A stretch of DNA of 64,000 nucleotides from Afifella sp. IM 167 (GTDB taxonomy: Bacteria > Pseudomonadota > Alphaproteobacteria > Rhizobiales > Afifellaceae): positions 310,001 through 374,000 of the forward strand of contig NZ_NSLC01000004.1 in assembly GCF_020144925.1 (NCBI RefSeq), given 5' to 3'. Below are positions 16,617-24,410 of this stretch, in pieces; position 1 is the first letter of the stretch; every line of letters starts with the position of its first letter. The position numbers and the translations under genes are program-made. Below the pieces are notes generated by a model. The model saw only the letters and a list, made by a program, of their open reading frames with translations, had not been told where the DNA came from and searched no databases.

Positions 16617-17636
16617 ATGCTCCGCCTCGACAAGTTCGAACGATACCCCCTCACCTTCGGCCCGACGCCGATCGAGCATCTGCCGCGCCTTTCGCAGGCG
16701 CTGGGCGGCAAGGTGGAGATCTACGCCAAGCGGGACGACTGCAATTCCGGCCTCGCCATGGGGGGCAACAAGCTGCGCAAGCTGGAATACATCGTGCCTG
16801 ATGCCATCGCCTCCAACGCCGACACGCTGGTCTCCATCGGCGGCGTGCAGTCGAACCATACGCGCCAGGTGGCCGCGACGGCGGCCAAGCTCGGCATGAA
16901 ATGCGTCGTCGTGCAGGAAAGCTGGGTGCCGCACGAGGACGCCGTCTACGACCGCGTCGGCAACATCCTCCTGACCCGCTTGATGGGCGCCGATTCGCGC
17001 ATCCTGCCGGACGGCTTCGACATCGGCATCCGCAGGAGCTGGGAGGAGGCGATCCAGTCGGTGAAGGATGCCGGCGGCAAGCCCTACGGCATCCCGGCCG
17101 GCGCCTCGGTGCACAAACTGGGCGGGCTCGGCTATGTCGGCTTCGCGGAGGAAGTGCGCGCCCAGGAAAAGGCGATGGGCGTCACCTTCGACTACATCAT
17201 CGTGTGCGTCGTCACCGGCTCCACGCAGGGCGGCATGATCGTCGGCTTTGCCGCCGACAACCGCGCCGACAGGGTGATCGGCATCGACGCCTCGGCGACG
17301 CCCGAGCAGACGCGGGCGCAGGTGCGCCAGATCGTCGACGGAACGGCGGAACTCGTCGAGCTCGGCCGGCCCGTGCGCGAGGACGAGATCGTCATCCTCA
17401 CCGACTACGCCTATCCGGCCTACGGCATTCCGAGCCACGAGACGAATGAGGCGATCCGCCTTGCGGCGCGCACGGAAGCGATGATCACCGACCCGGTCTA
17501 TGAGGGCAAATCGATGCAGGGCCTTATCGACCTGACCCGAAAAGGCTTCTTCCCCGAGGGATCGAAGGTGCTCTACGCCCATCTCGGCGGGGCACCGGCG
17601 CTGAACGGCTACAGCTACACGTACCGGAACGGGTAG
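16617..17636 (+). CDS. acdS: 1-aminocyclopropane-1-carboxylate (ACC) deaminase
   Basis: 339 residues, the family length. The PLP enzyme splits ACC, the plant ethylene precursor, into 2-oxobutyrate and ammonia. It keeps the start [19 protein letters not shown], the PLP lysine Lys52 in GGNKLRK, and the residues that separate true ACC deaminase from D-cysteine desulfhydrase: Tyr295-Glu296 in DPVYEGKS and Leu323 in YAHLGG (reference numbering 51, 294, 295, 322). ATG at 16617 has GGAGGG upstream. It diverges from an Lrp-like gene, as in plant-associated bacteria. No nif, nod or transposase genes flank it, so it looks chromosomal. Confidence 0.95.
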   Translation: MLRLDKFERYPLTFGPTPIEHLPRLSQALGGKVEIYAKRDDCNSGLAMGGNKLRKLEYIVPDAIASNADTLVSIGGVQSNHTRQVAATAAKLGMKCVVVQESWVPHEDAVYDRVGNILLTRLMGADSRILPDGFDIGIRRSWEEAIQSVKDAGGKPYGIPAGASVHKLGGLGYVGFAEEVRAQEKAMGVTFDYIIVCVVTGSTQGGMIVGFAADNRADRVIGIDASATPEQTRAQVRQIVDGTAELVELGRPVREDEIVILTDYAYPAYGIPSHETNEAIRLAARTEAMITDPVYEGKSMQGLIDLTRKGFFPEGSKVLYAHLGGAPALNGYSYTYRNG

Positions 17637-17794
17637 GCGGCAGCGGTTCCTGCGCGGCCCGGGAGCGCTCCCTGCCCCCTGGCGCAAGCGGGAGGGTGGT
17701 TTGTGGAGACGACGCCCCTTCAACCCGGGCCAAAAAACGCCTAGAACCGGCGCCCGTTCGCAAAGGCAAGGTGCCGGCTCAGCCCGGCAGGAAC

Positions 17795-18895
17795 ATGTCC
17801 CACAACAGCTTCGGCCATCTCTTCCGCGTCACGACCTGGGGCGAAAGCCACGGACCGGCCATCGGCTGCGTCGTCGACGGCTGCCCGCCGATGATCCCGC
17901 TCACGGAAGCGGAGATCCAGGCGGAGCTCGACCGGCGCCGGCCGGGCCAGTCGAAATACACCACCCAGCGCCGCGAGCCGGACACGGTGAAGATTCTTTC
18001 CGGCGTCTTCGAGGATGACCGCACCGGCGGGCCGGTGACGACCGGCACGCCGATCTCGCTGATGATCGAGAATGTCGACCAGCGCTCCAAGGATTATTCG
18101 GAAATCCGCGACCGCTTCCGGCCGGGACATGCCGACTATACCTACGAGGCGAAATACGGGCTGCGGGATTATCGCGGCGGCGGGCGCTCCTCCGCGCGCG
18201 AGACGGCCATGCGCGTCGCCGCCGGGGCGATCGCCCGCAAGGTGGTGCCGGGACTCGTGGTCCGCGCCGCGCTGGTGGAGATGGCCGGGATCGGCATCGA
18301 CCGCGAACGCTGGGACTGGGACGAGAGGGCGAAAAACCCGTTCTTCTGCCCGGACGCGGAGGCCGCGGCACGCTGGGCGGCGCATCTCGACGAGGTGCGC
18401 AAGGCCGGCTCCTCCGTCGGCGCCATCGTGGAAGTGGTCGCCGAGGGCGTGCCGGAAGGGCTCGGCGCGCCGGTCTACGGCAAGCTCGACCAGGATATCG
18501 CCGCGGCGATGATGTCGATCAACGCCGTGAAGGGCGTGGAGATCGGCAACGGCTTTGAGGCCGCGCGCATCCGCGGCGAGGAAAACGCCGACGCCATGCG
18601 GGCGCGCAACGACGGCCGGCCAGTCTTCCTTTCCAACAATGCCGGCGGCGTTCTCGGCGGCATCTCGACGGGCCAGGCGGTGGTGGCGCGCTTTGCCGTC
18701 AAGCCGACCTCTTCCATCATGGTGCCGGTCAAGGGCATCACGCGCTCGGGCGAGGAAGTGGAGATCACCACCAAGGGACGGCACGACCCCTGCGTCGGCA
18801 TCCGCGCGGTACCAGTCGGCGAGGCGATGATGGCCCTCGTCGTCGCCGACCATTATCTGCGCCACAGGGCGCAGACCGGACAATCACTGACATGA
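17795..18895 (+). CDS. aroC: chorismate synthase
   Basis: 366 residues. AroC makes chorismate from 5-enolpyruvylshikimate-3-phosphate and needs reduced FMN though the reaction is redox neutral. The three family signatures are seen: [26 protein letters not shown] near the N-terminus, the [24 protein letters not shown] block and [21 protein letters not shown] near the C-terminus. ATG at 17795 begins MSHNSFGH, the conserved start; an upstream in-frame extension from 17696 is not conserved-looking. The TGA overlaps the ribB ATG by 4 bp (ATGA), coupling the two genes. Confidence 0.96.
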   Translation: MSHNSFGHLFRVTTWGESHGPAIGCVVDGCPPMIPLTEAEIQAELDRRRPGQSKYTTQRREPDTVKILSGVFEDDRTGGPVTTGTPISLMIENVDQRSKDYSEIRDRFRPGHADYTYEAKYGLRDYRGGGRSSARETAMRVAAGAIARKVVPGLVVRAALVEMAGIGIDRERWDWDERAKNPFFCPDAEAAARWAAHLDEVRKAGSSVGAIVEVVAEGVPEGLGAPVYGKLDQDIAAAMMSINAVKGVEIGNGFEAARIRGEENADAMRARNDGRPVFLSNNAGGVLGGISTGQAVVARFAVKPTSSIMVPVKGITRSGEEVEITTKGRHDPCVGIRAVPVGEAMMALVVADHYLRHRAQTGQSLT

Positions 18896-19998
18896 GAGAC
18901 GAAGTGGAAAAGGTCGCAGAAGCGATCCGTGCCTTCGAGCGCGGGGAAATCGTCGTCGTCACCGATGACGACGACCGGGAGAACGAGGGCGACCTTTTCG
19001 TCGCGGCGAAGCACTGCACGCCGGAGAAGATGGCCTTCATCATCCGCCATACGAGCGGCATCGTCTGTGCGCCGCTGCCGCGCGACATGGCGCAGCGCTT
19101 CCAGCTGACGCCGATGGTGAGCGAGAACGACGCGCCGCTTTCCACCGCCTTCACCGTCTCCGTGGATTTCCGCCACGGGCTGACGACGGGCATTTCGGCG
19201 GAGGAACGGACGGCGACGGTGCGCGGGCTCGCCAACGAGAATGCCGGGCCGGCCGATTTCGTGCGCCCCGGCCACGTCTTCCCGCTGATCGCGCGCGACG
19301 GCGGCGTCCTGGTGCGCTCCGGCCATACCGAGGCCTGTGTCGATCTCTGCCGGCTGGCCGGCCTGCCGCCGGTGGGCGTGCTCGCCGAGCTCGTCAACGA
19401 CGACGGCACGGTGTGCCGCGGCCAGGAAGTATCGGCCTTCGCCGAGAAGCACCAGCTGGTGCAGGTCTCGGTCGCCGACCTCATTGCCTGGCGCCAGCGC
19501 AACGAAAAGCTCATCACGCGCCAGAGCGAGCAGAAGGTGACGACGCCGGCGGGCCCGGCGACGGCCTATTCCTTCGCCACCCCGCTCGACCCGATGGACC
19601 ATCTCGCCCTCGTCTTCGGCGATATCCGCGACGGGCGCGAGATCCCGGTGCGCATCCATCTGGAATCGGTGCTCGACGACGTCTTCGGCGCCCGGCGCAT
19701 GCTCGACGAGATGATGGCCGATTTCGCCAAACGCGGACGCGGCATCATCGTCTATCTGCGCGACGGCTCGGTCGGCGTTGCCCGCCAGTCGCGGCGCACC
19801 CGCGACCTGGAGACTTTTGAGAGCCACGGATCGGCCGCCGGCCGCAAGGAAGCCTGGCGCGAGGTCGGGCTCGGGGCGCAGATCCTGAAGGATCTCGGGG
19901 TCCAGTCGATCCGCCTCCTGTCCACCCGCGAGCGCCGTTATGTCGGCCTCAGGGGCTTCGGCATCGAGATCGAGGATACGGAGATACTGGGGGACTAG
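18892..19998 (+). CDS. ribB: 3,4-dihydroxy-2-butanone-4-phosphate synthase with decayed GTP cyclohydrolase II-like half (RibBX type)
   Basis: 368 residues. The N-terminal 200 residues are an intact RibB: the acidic loop [10 protein letters not shown] at about 25-34, TSGIVCAPL, and [16 protein letters not shown]. RibB makes the four-carbon precursor of riboflavin. The C-terminal 160 residues follow the GTP cyclohydrolase II fold but lack its zinc cysteines: where active enzymes read HSECLTGDxFGSxxCDC, this has [17 protein letters not shown]. It is therefore probably a RibB with a non-catalytic or repurposed partner domain, as described for rhizobial RibBX. Coupled by ATGA overlap to aroC, whose enzyme needs flavin. 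Confidence 0.92.
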   Translation: MRDEVEKVAEAIRAFERGEIVVVTDDDDRENEGDLFVAAKHCTPEKMAFIIRHTSGIVCAPLPRDMAQRFQLTPMVSENDAPLSTAFTVSVDFRHGLTTGISAEERTATVRGLANENAGPADFVRPGHVFPLIARDGGVLVRSGHTEACVDLCRLAGLPPVGVLAELVNDDGTVCRGQEVSAFAEKHQLVQVSVADLIAWRQRNEKLITRQSEQKVTTPAGPATAYSFATPLDPMDHLALVFGDIRDGREIPVRIHLESVLDDVFGARRMLDEMMADFAKRGRGIIVYLRDGSVGVARQSRRTRDLETFESHGSAAGRKEAWREVGLGAQILKDLGVQSIRLLSTRERRYVGLRGFGIEIEDTEILGD

Positions 19999-20003
19999 GC
20001 GAA

Positions 20004-20025
20004 CACGCCGCAAGGCGGCGGCGTG
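20004..20025. other. GC-rich hairpin after ribB
   Basis: CACGCCGC at 20004-20011 pairs with GCGGCGTG at 20018-20025 around a 6-base loop, just past the ribB stop. No T-run follows on either strand, so it is not a convincing intrinsic terminator; it may stabilise the 3' end or separate ribB from the convergent membrane-protein gene. Confidence 0.4.
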
Positions 20026-20061
20026 GCCAAAGTCCTTCCCGAGTTCCCCTGCTTCTGAAGC

Positions 20062-20343
20062 CTAGACCGCCGGCCGCCGGGGCAGCCGGCGCGGGCTCGT
20101 CTTTCGCAGAACGCGACCGAGACGGCGCCCGCCCCGGCGTTCCAGGAAGCTGATGCTCTTGTCGGCAAGCGGCACGGCGTAGCGGAAGCCGGCGACGATG
20201 CGGGTGGCGCGCCGGCTGGCCGCGATGGCGAGGACCAGCGAGGCGGCAAAGAGCGGCGCACCTAGGGGGATCGGCGTCGCGATGAAGGCAAGGCCGACCA
20301 GAAACGCCAGCAGCGCCAGGAAAAGCAGGGTCGCCTGACGCAT
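20062..20343 (-). CDS. small membrane protein, function unknown
   Basis: 93 residues. Two adjoining hydrophobic stretches (residues about 4-24 and 28-44, ATLLFLALLAFLVGLAFIA and GAPLFAASLVLAIAA) make a hairpin, followed by an Arg-rich tail (GGRRLGRVLRKTSPRRLPRRP) that should stay in the cytosol by the positive-inside rule. It begins directly after the stop of the methyltransferase gene on the same strand, so both are likely one transcript. No named family recognised. Confidence 0.65.
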   Translation of the reverse strand: MRQATLLFLALLAFLVGLAFIATPIPLGAPLFAASLVLAIAASRRATRIVAGFRYAVPLADKSISFLERRGGRRLGRVLRKTSPRRLPRRPAV

Positions 20344-21417
20344 CTATGCCGCCCGCCGGAACGTCACGATCTTGGAAAAGAACGCGGTTTCGACCTTTTC
20401 GGCAACAAGGCCATGCGGCGCAAACAGGCGCGCAAGATCCTCCTTGAGGTAGCCGTTGTAATAGGGCTCGTGAAAGAGCTGCGGGAAGACTTCCAGCAGC
20501 CCGTCATAATCGGGCGCATCGCCCGGCTGCAGGGAATCGACGAGGATGAAGGTGCCGCCCGGCTTGACGACACGGGCGATCTCGCCGGCCACCTGTCGGC
20601 GCACCTTCGGCGGCAGCTCGTGGAAGAGATAGATGGCGCTCGCCAGATCGAGGCTCGCATCGGACAGGGGAAGCGCCTCGGCCTTGCCGACCATCGGGCG
20701 GAGCGTGGCGGCACGGCCGACATGGCGGCGGGTCTCGCCGACATATTCCTCCGAAAGATCGAGGGCGATCACCGGCAGGCGCGGATAGGCGCCGCGCAGA
20801 TCGCCGACGAAACGGCCCGTGCCGCAGGCGATATCGGCGGCGAGAAGCTCTCTCTGGTCGCGGCCCTTCAGCGCCTGCGCCACAGGCACCAGCGCCTGAC
20901 GGCGCATGGCGCTCGCCGCCCCGTTGAAGAGAACCTCGACCTGCATGTCGTAGAGGCGGGCCGATTCCTCGCTCATCCAGCCGCCGGACTGGAAGTGGAA
21001 ATTCTGCATGTAGTAACGCGGGCGATTGCCCTCGCCGCGCTTGCCGCCGACCTCCTGGCTCGCCCCTTCGCGGCGGCGGCGGGCGACCTCCGGCACATCG
21101 GCGAAGAAGGCGCGGCTCGTGGCCAGGACCCGGCCGAGATCGGCCTCTTCGGGATCGGGCATCGGGTAGAGCCCGGCGCGCACATTGGCATAGTCGCGCG
21201 CCATCAGCTTGCCGACGTCGCGCAGGAGACGGGGAAGATCCGGCACGGGCGTGGAAGGGGGCGCGACGCGCGGAGCCGCCTGCGGGTGCTTAGCGGCAAT
21301 ACTCTTCAGCATCCGCCGCATGGCAAGGCCATGGCCCGTATACCAGGCGACGCGCGCGCCCTGCACGGCGGCATAGCGCATCCCGTTCGCCCAATCGTCA
21401 ATCGACACCGAAGCCAT
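20344..21417 (-). CDS. class I SAM-dependent methyltransferase, UbiE/COQ5-like core
   Basis: 357 residues. The core starts after about residue 185 with LLAADIACGTGRFVGDL (SAM motif I), then VIALDLSEEYVG, LPLSDASLDLASAIYLFHELP and VVKPGGTFILVDSLQPGD, the motif series of UbiE-type methyltransferases. The N-terminal 180 residues are extra: helical, including a YYMQNFHFQSGGWMSEESARLYDMQVEVLFNG segment. Similar long proteins in alphaproteobacteria are annotated only as methyltransferases. ATG at 21417 is preferred (purine-rich GAGAG upstream) over a GTG two codons earlier. Substrate unknown; a lipid or quinone is plausible. Confidence 0.82.
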   Translation of the reverse strand: MASVSIDDWANGMRYAAVQGARVAWYTGHGLAMRRMLKSIAAKHPQAAPRVAPPSTPVPDLPRLLRDVGKLMARDYANVRAGLYPMPDPEEADLGRVLATSRAFFADVPEVARRRREGASQEVGGKRGEGNRPRYYMQNFHFQSGGWMSEESARLYDMQVEVLFNGAASAMRRQALVPVAQALKGRDQRELLAADIACGTGRFVGDLRGAYPRLPVIALDLSEEYVGETRRHVGRAATLRPMVGKAEALPLSDASLDLASAIYLFHELPPKVRRQVAGEIARVVKPGGTFILVDSLQPGDAPDYDGLLEVFPQLFHEPYYNGYLKEDLARLFAPHGLVAEKVETAFFSKIVTFRRAA

Positions 21418-21469
21418 GATCACTCTCTTTCAGCGCAGAAATGGGGTGCCGCCAAGGCGAAGTCGAGCG

Positions 21470-22699
21470 CTAAGTTCGCCTGAGGAGAACGACGACTTCC
21501 GTCTCTGCCGAATAGACGAACTGATCGACCGGCACGACGCGCTCAATGCCATAGCCGCCGGCAAGGACGATGGAAAGATCGCGGGCAAGGCTCGCCGGAT
21601 TGCAGGAGACCATGGCGATGCGCTTCAGCCCGGAAGCCGCCAGCATTTCCGCCTGCGCCCGCGCCCCGTCCCAGGGCGGATCGACGACGGCCGCGTCGAA
21701 GCGCTTCAGCTCATCCGGCCCCAGCGGGAACCGCAGGAGATCGCGCGAAAGCCCCTCGACCGGCTTCAATCCCTGCGCCCCGCGTGCGCCGGCAAGCAGC
21801 GCCTCGAGCGAGGCCTTCTCGGCCTCGACGGCAAGGACCGGCATTTGCCGCGCCAGCGGGAAAGTGAAGGTGCCGAGGCCGGAGAAGAGATCGACCGCCC
21901 GTTTTGCGCCGGAAAGATGCCCCGCCACGAGCGCCGCCATCGCCTCTCCCGCCTCCGCGGACGCCTGCAGGAAGGCGCCCGGCGGCGGGTCGACGAAGAC
22001 GCCGGCGATGGGGATCCGCGGCGCGGCAAGCTCCATCAGCATCTCACCGTCGAGCGAAAGACGCGCGAGCGCGGCGCCGCGCCCCAGGCCGACGAAGCGG
22101 GAGACGAGCCTGGAGGTCGCCGGCGCGCCGCCTGTCACCGCGACGTCGAGACCGACGGAGGTCTCCAGGACGCTCATGCGCAGTTCGCGCTTCTCGCGCG
22201 CCAGGAGAGCGGCAATCTCGCGCAGGAGCGGAAGGGCGGCGAGGATGCGGGGGCGCACCACGAGGCATGTCTCGATATCGACGAGCCGGCGCTCGCCGCG
22301 GCGATGGAAGCCGAAGGCGACCTTCCTGCCGCTTCGGCTGGCGGAAAAGACAGCCCGGCGGCGGGAATCGACGGGCGCGCCGATCGTTTCCTCCACCTTC
22401 GCCTCGATGCCGGCGCGCAGAAGCGCTTCCTCGACGAAGCCGCGCTTGAGGCGCCGCGTCTCCTCCAGCGGCAGCATCTGAAGGGCACAGCCACCGCAGA
22501 CGCCGAAATGCGGACAGGGCGGCGGCACGCGCTTCTCGGACGGCTCCAGCACCTCCAGGAGTTCGCCGCGCTTGCCGCTGCGGGCGACCTTTACCCTCTC
22601 GCCCGGCAGGGCCAGAGGCACGAAGAGCGGGCCTTCCTGCGTCTCGGCGATGCCGTCGCCGCGATGGCCGAGACGGGAGATCGTGACGGTCTCATCCAC
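21470..22699 (-). CDS. 23S rRNA/tRNA m5U methyltransferase family protein (RlmD/TrmA type) with Fe-S motif
   Basis: About 409 residues from a GTG at 22699 that overlaps the tlyA stop by 8 bp. An N-terminal TRAM-like domain (ISRLGHRGDGIA) is followed by the Fe-S cysteines CPHFGVCGGC and a later Cys in ETCLVV, then the methyltransferase domain with VDLFSGLGTFTFPLA, VVDPPWDGA and the catalytic cysteine in VSCNPASLARDL. It methylates uridine C5 in RNA; which site (23S U747, U1939 or other) is not decidable. A longer frame to 22759 exists but overlaps tlyA more. Translational coupling to tlyA links two ribosome-modification enzymes. Confidence 0.88.
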   Translation of the reverse strand: MDETVTISRLGHRGDGIAETQEGPLFVPLALPGERVKVARSGKRGELLEVLEPSEKRVPPPCPHFGVCGGCALQMLPLEETRRLKRGFVEEALLRAGIEAKVEETIGAPVDSRRRAVFSASRSGRKVAFGFHRRGERRLVDIETCLVVRPRILAALPLLREIAALLAREKRELRMSVLETSVGLDVAVTGGAPATSRLVSRFVGLGRGAALARLSLDGEMLMELAAPRIPIAGVFVDPPPGAFLQASAEAGEAMAALVAGHLSGAKRAVDLFSGLGTFTFPLARQMPVLAVEAEKASLEALLAGARGAQGLKPVEGLSRDLLRFPLGPDELKRFDAAVVDPPWDGARAQAEMLAASGLKRIAMVSCNPASLARDLSIVLAGGYGIERVVPVDQFVYSAETEVVVLLRRT

Positions 22700-23435
22700 G
22701 GCAGGCACCGAGGCAATATTCCTGGTTGCCGTCGCCACCGGCAAGCGGGGCGGGCGCAATGCCTTTCACGGCCCAGCCGGAGCGGCCATCGAGCCATTCG
22801 GCGAGCGCTTCGGCGATGCGAGGCCCTTCGTCCGGATCGCGGAGGATGCCGCCCTTGCCGAGCGCTTCGCGGCCGGCCTCGAATTGCGGCTTCACCAGAA
22901 AGACGCCCCAGCTGCCGGGCGCGGCGAGTTCCAGCGCCGGCGGCAGGGCAAGGCGGAGGGAAATGAAGGAAAGGTCGGCGGTGACGGCGTCTATCGTCTG
23001 GCCTCCAAGGTCGGAGCGCTTCAGGTCGCGGGCGTTGAGGCCCTCTACCAAGCGCAGGCGCGGATCGGATGAAAGGCTTTCATGCATCTGGTCGTGGCCG
23101 ACATCAACCGCCAGAACGTGGCTGGCGCCGCGCTCCAGGAGGAGCTGCGTGAAGCCGCCCGTGGAGGCGCCGAGGTCGAGAACGGATCGGCCGGCGGGCT
23201 CGAAACCGAAAGCATCAAGGCCCGCCGCAAGCTTCAGCGCGGCGCGCGAGACATAGCGGGCGGCCGGATCATCCAGGCGGATTTCCTCATCCAACCCGAC
23301 CCGCGTCGCCGGCTTCGTCACCGTCCGGCCGCCGACGCGCACCGTGCCGCGCAGCACGGCATCGCGGGCGCGCGCACGGCTCGGCAGCAATCCAGCCCGG
23401 ACGAGCGCCTCGTCGAGGCGAAGGCGTTCTGTCAT
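22692..23435 (-). CDS. tlyA: TlyA family rRNA 2'-O-methyltransferase
   Basis: 247 residues. An N-terminal S4 RNA-binding domain (RLRLDEALVRAGLLPSRARARDAVLRGTVRVGG) is followed by an FtsJ-like Rossmann fold with LDLGASTGGFTQLLLERGA (SAM motif I), DVGHDQMHESL and LVKPQFEAG. TlyA enzymes methylate riboses of rRNA cytidines, which sets sensitivity to capreomycin in mycobacteria. The neighbouring RNA methyltransferase starts inside its last codons. In many Rhizobiales this gene follows dxs directly; here sodC intervenes on the other strand. Confidence 0.92.
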   Translation of the reverse strand: MTERLRLDEALVRAGLLPSRARARDAVLRGTVRVGGRTVTKPATRVGLDEEIRLDDPAARYVSRAALKLAAGLDAFGFEPAGRSVLDLGASTGGFTQLLLERGASHVLAVDVGHDQMHESLSSDPRLRLVEGLNARDLKRSDLGGQTIDAVTADLSFISLRLALPPALELAAPGSWGVFLVKPQFEAGREALGKGGILRDPDEGPRIAEALAEWLDGRSGWAVKGIAPAPLAGGDGNQEYCLGACRG

Positions 23436-23474
23436 CGATCCAACCGGTGGTGATGGGCGGAGGGGCAGATCCGT

Positions 23475-23618
23475 TCAATGCAGAGTTGCGCTGACGAAAC
23501 CCCGGTCAACGGCGATATGGTTGTGAGACATGCCCCGGCCCGGCGCGCCATACAACGCAAAAAGAAGCGCCATGGCCGTCAAGATGGAAGCAAAAACAAC
23601 CGAAATCCAGAGCCGCAT
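23475..23618 (-). CDS. possible 47-residue single-span membrane miniprotein
   Basis: An ATG at 23618 with GAGG nine bases upstream opens a 47-codon frame on the minus strand. Residues about 3-23 (LWISVVFASILTAMALLFALYG) form one strong transmembrane helix; a short polar tail with SHNHIAVDRG follows. It lies in the gap between sodC and tlyA, reading toward tlyA's upstream side. The ribosome site and clean hydrophobic segment support it; the short length leaves chance possible. Confidence 0.4.
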   Translation of the reverse strand: MRLWISVVFASILTAMALLFALYGAPGRGMSHNHIAVDRGFVSATLH

Positions 23619-23796
23619 CCGAACCTCACAGGCCGGAATCGTCCCAGACTTCGCATCGCTTGGCCATCTGACAGAAAGCCGCGAGCGCCGCAAGGTCGCG
23701 GCGAACCGGCGATCCCGCGCCGGGCCGCTTCAGATGGCGGGGAACCGCGACCCCTCTGGCGAGTTCGCCTCACGGTCCGAACAGGAGGAGAACGGC
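23619..23796. other. gap upstream of sodC
   Basis: The stretch from 23436 to 23796 is the only gap over 300 bases. Apart from the possible miniprotein at 23475-23618 it holds the sodC leader. A frame open from 23530 into sodC has no ribosome site at its start and is rejected as an N-terminal extension. A base composition slightly richer in A and T than the genes around it suits divergent promoters, but I can name no clear -35/-10 pair. Confidence 0.4.
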
Positions 23797-24324
23797 ATGC
23801 GCAGCTTTGCCATGGCAGCCATCGTGCTCATCGCCAGCCCGGCCCTCGCCCAGGAGGCGAGTAAGCCGGCTACGTATTCAACGGAGCTCACGGGCGCCGA
23901 AGGCACACTCGGACAGGTTGAGCTGGCCGACACGCCCGGCGGCGTCATCCTCCACCTTTCGATTCCTGCGGGCGCGCTGAAGCCGGGCATGCATGCGGTG
24001 CATTTTCACGAGAAGGGCGACTGCTCCGATGCGCCGGCCTTCAAGGCCTCCGGCGGACATTACAATCCGACGGGGCACCAGCACGGCATCCTCACGGCGA
24101 ACGGCATGCATGCCGGCGACATGCCGAACTTCATGGTGGTGGAGGGTGCCAAGACCGAGGTCGAACTCTTCAACACCCAGCTCCGCTTTTCGGAAGATCC
24201 CGCGCCGCTGATGGATGCGGACGGATCGGCCCTCATCATCCACGAGGGCACCGACGATTATCAAAGCCAGCCTTCGGGCGATGCGGGAACGCGCGTCGCC
24301 TGCGCCGTCATCTCCAAGAAATAG
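23797..24324 (+). CDS. sodC: periplasmic Cu,Zn superoxide dismutase
   Basis: 175 residues with a signal peptide (MRSFAMAAIVLIASPALAQ). Metal ligands are visible: HFHEKGDC (two His of the Cu site plus the disulfide Cys), GGHYNPTGHQHG (bridging and Zn His), HAGDMPNF (Zn Asp) and ALIIHEGTDDY (Cu His), with the second Cys in RVACAVI. It detoxifies superoxide outside the cytoplasm. ATG at 23797 is set by a perfect AGGAGG eight bases ahead. It is a lone plus-strand gene inserted between dxs and tlyA, which are both on the minus strand. Confidence 0.95.
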   Translation: MRSFAMAAIVLIASPALAQEASKPATYSTELTGAEGTLGQVELADTPGGVILHLSIPAGALKPGMHAVHFHEKGDCSDAPAFKASGGHYNPTGHQHGILTANGMHAGDMPNFMVVEGAKTEVELFNTQLRFSEDPAPLMDADGSALIIHEGTDDYQSQPSGDAGTRVACAVISKK

Positions 24325-24355
24325 CGCGAAAAGAAAGGGCGGCCTCGGCCGCCCT
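24325..24355 (-). terminator. intrinsic terminator for the xseB-dxs transcript
   Basis: AGGGCGGC (24336-24343) and GCCGCCCT (24348-24355) form a perfect 8-bp stem with a CTCG loop. Read on the minus strand the stem is followed by a T-rich run (TTTCTTTTC, 24335 downward), the mark of an intrinsic terminator for dxs, whose stop is 55 bp upstream of it. In the plus direction there is no T-run, so it would help sodC only weakly. Confidence 0.75.
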
Positions 24356-24410
24356 GATCGATCGCGGCAAGACAATCCCGCCCGGGGGCGATCCAGCCAA
24401 AGGCCGGGCC

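Noticed and set aside
17637-17794. Terminator or regulatory element at the GGGAGCGCTCCC palindrome (17661-17672) between acdS and aroC
   Set aside because: A 12-bp palindrome cannot form a looped hairpin of use and no T-run follows; in a GC-rich region it may be chance.
18800-18900. FMN riboswitch ahead of ribB
   Set aside because: ribB starts inside the last codons of aroC, so there is no leader, and no RFN-like sequence was seen upstream of aroC.
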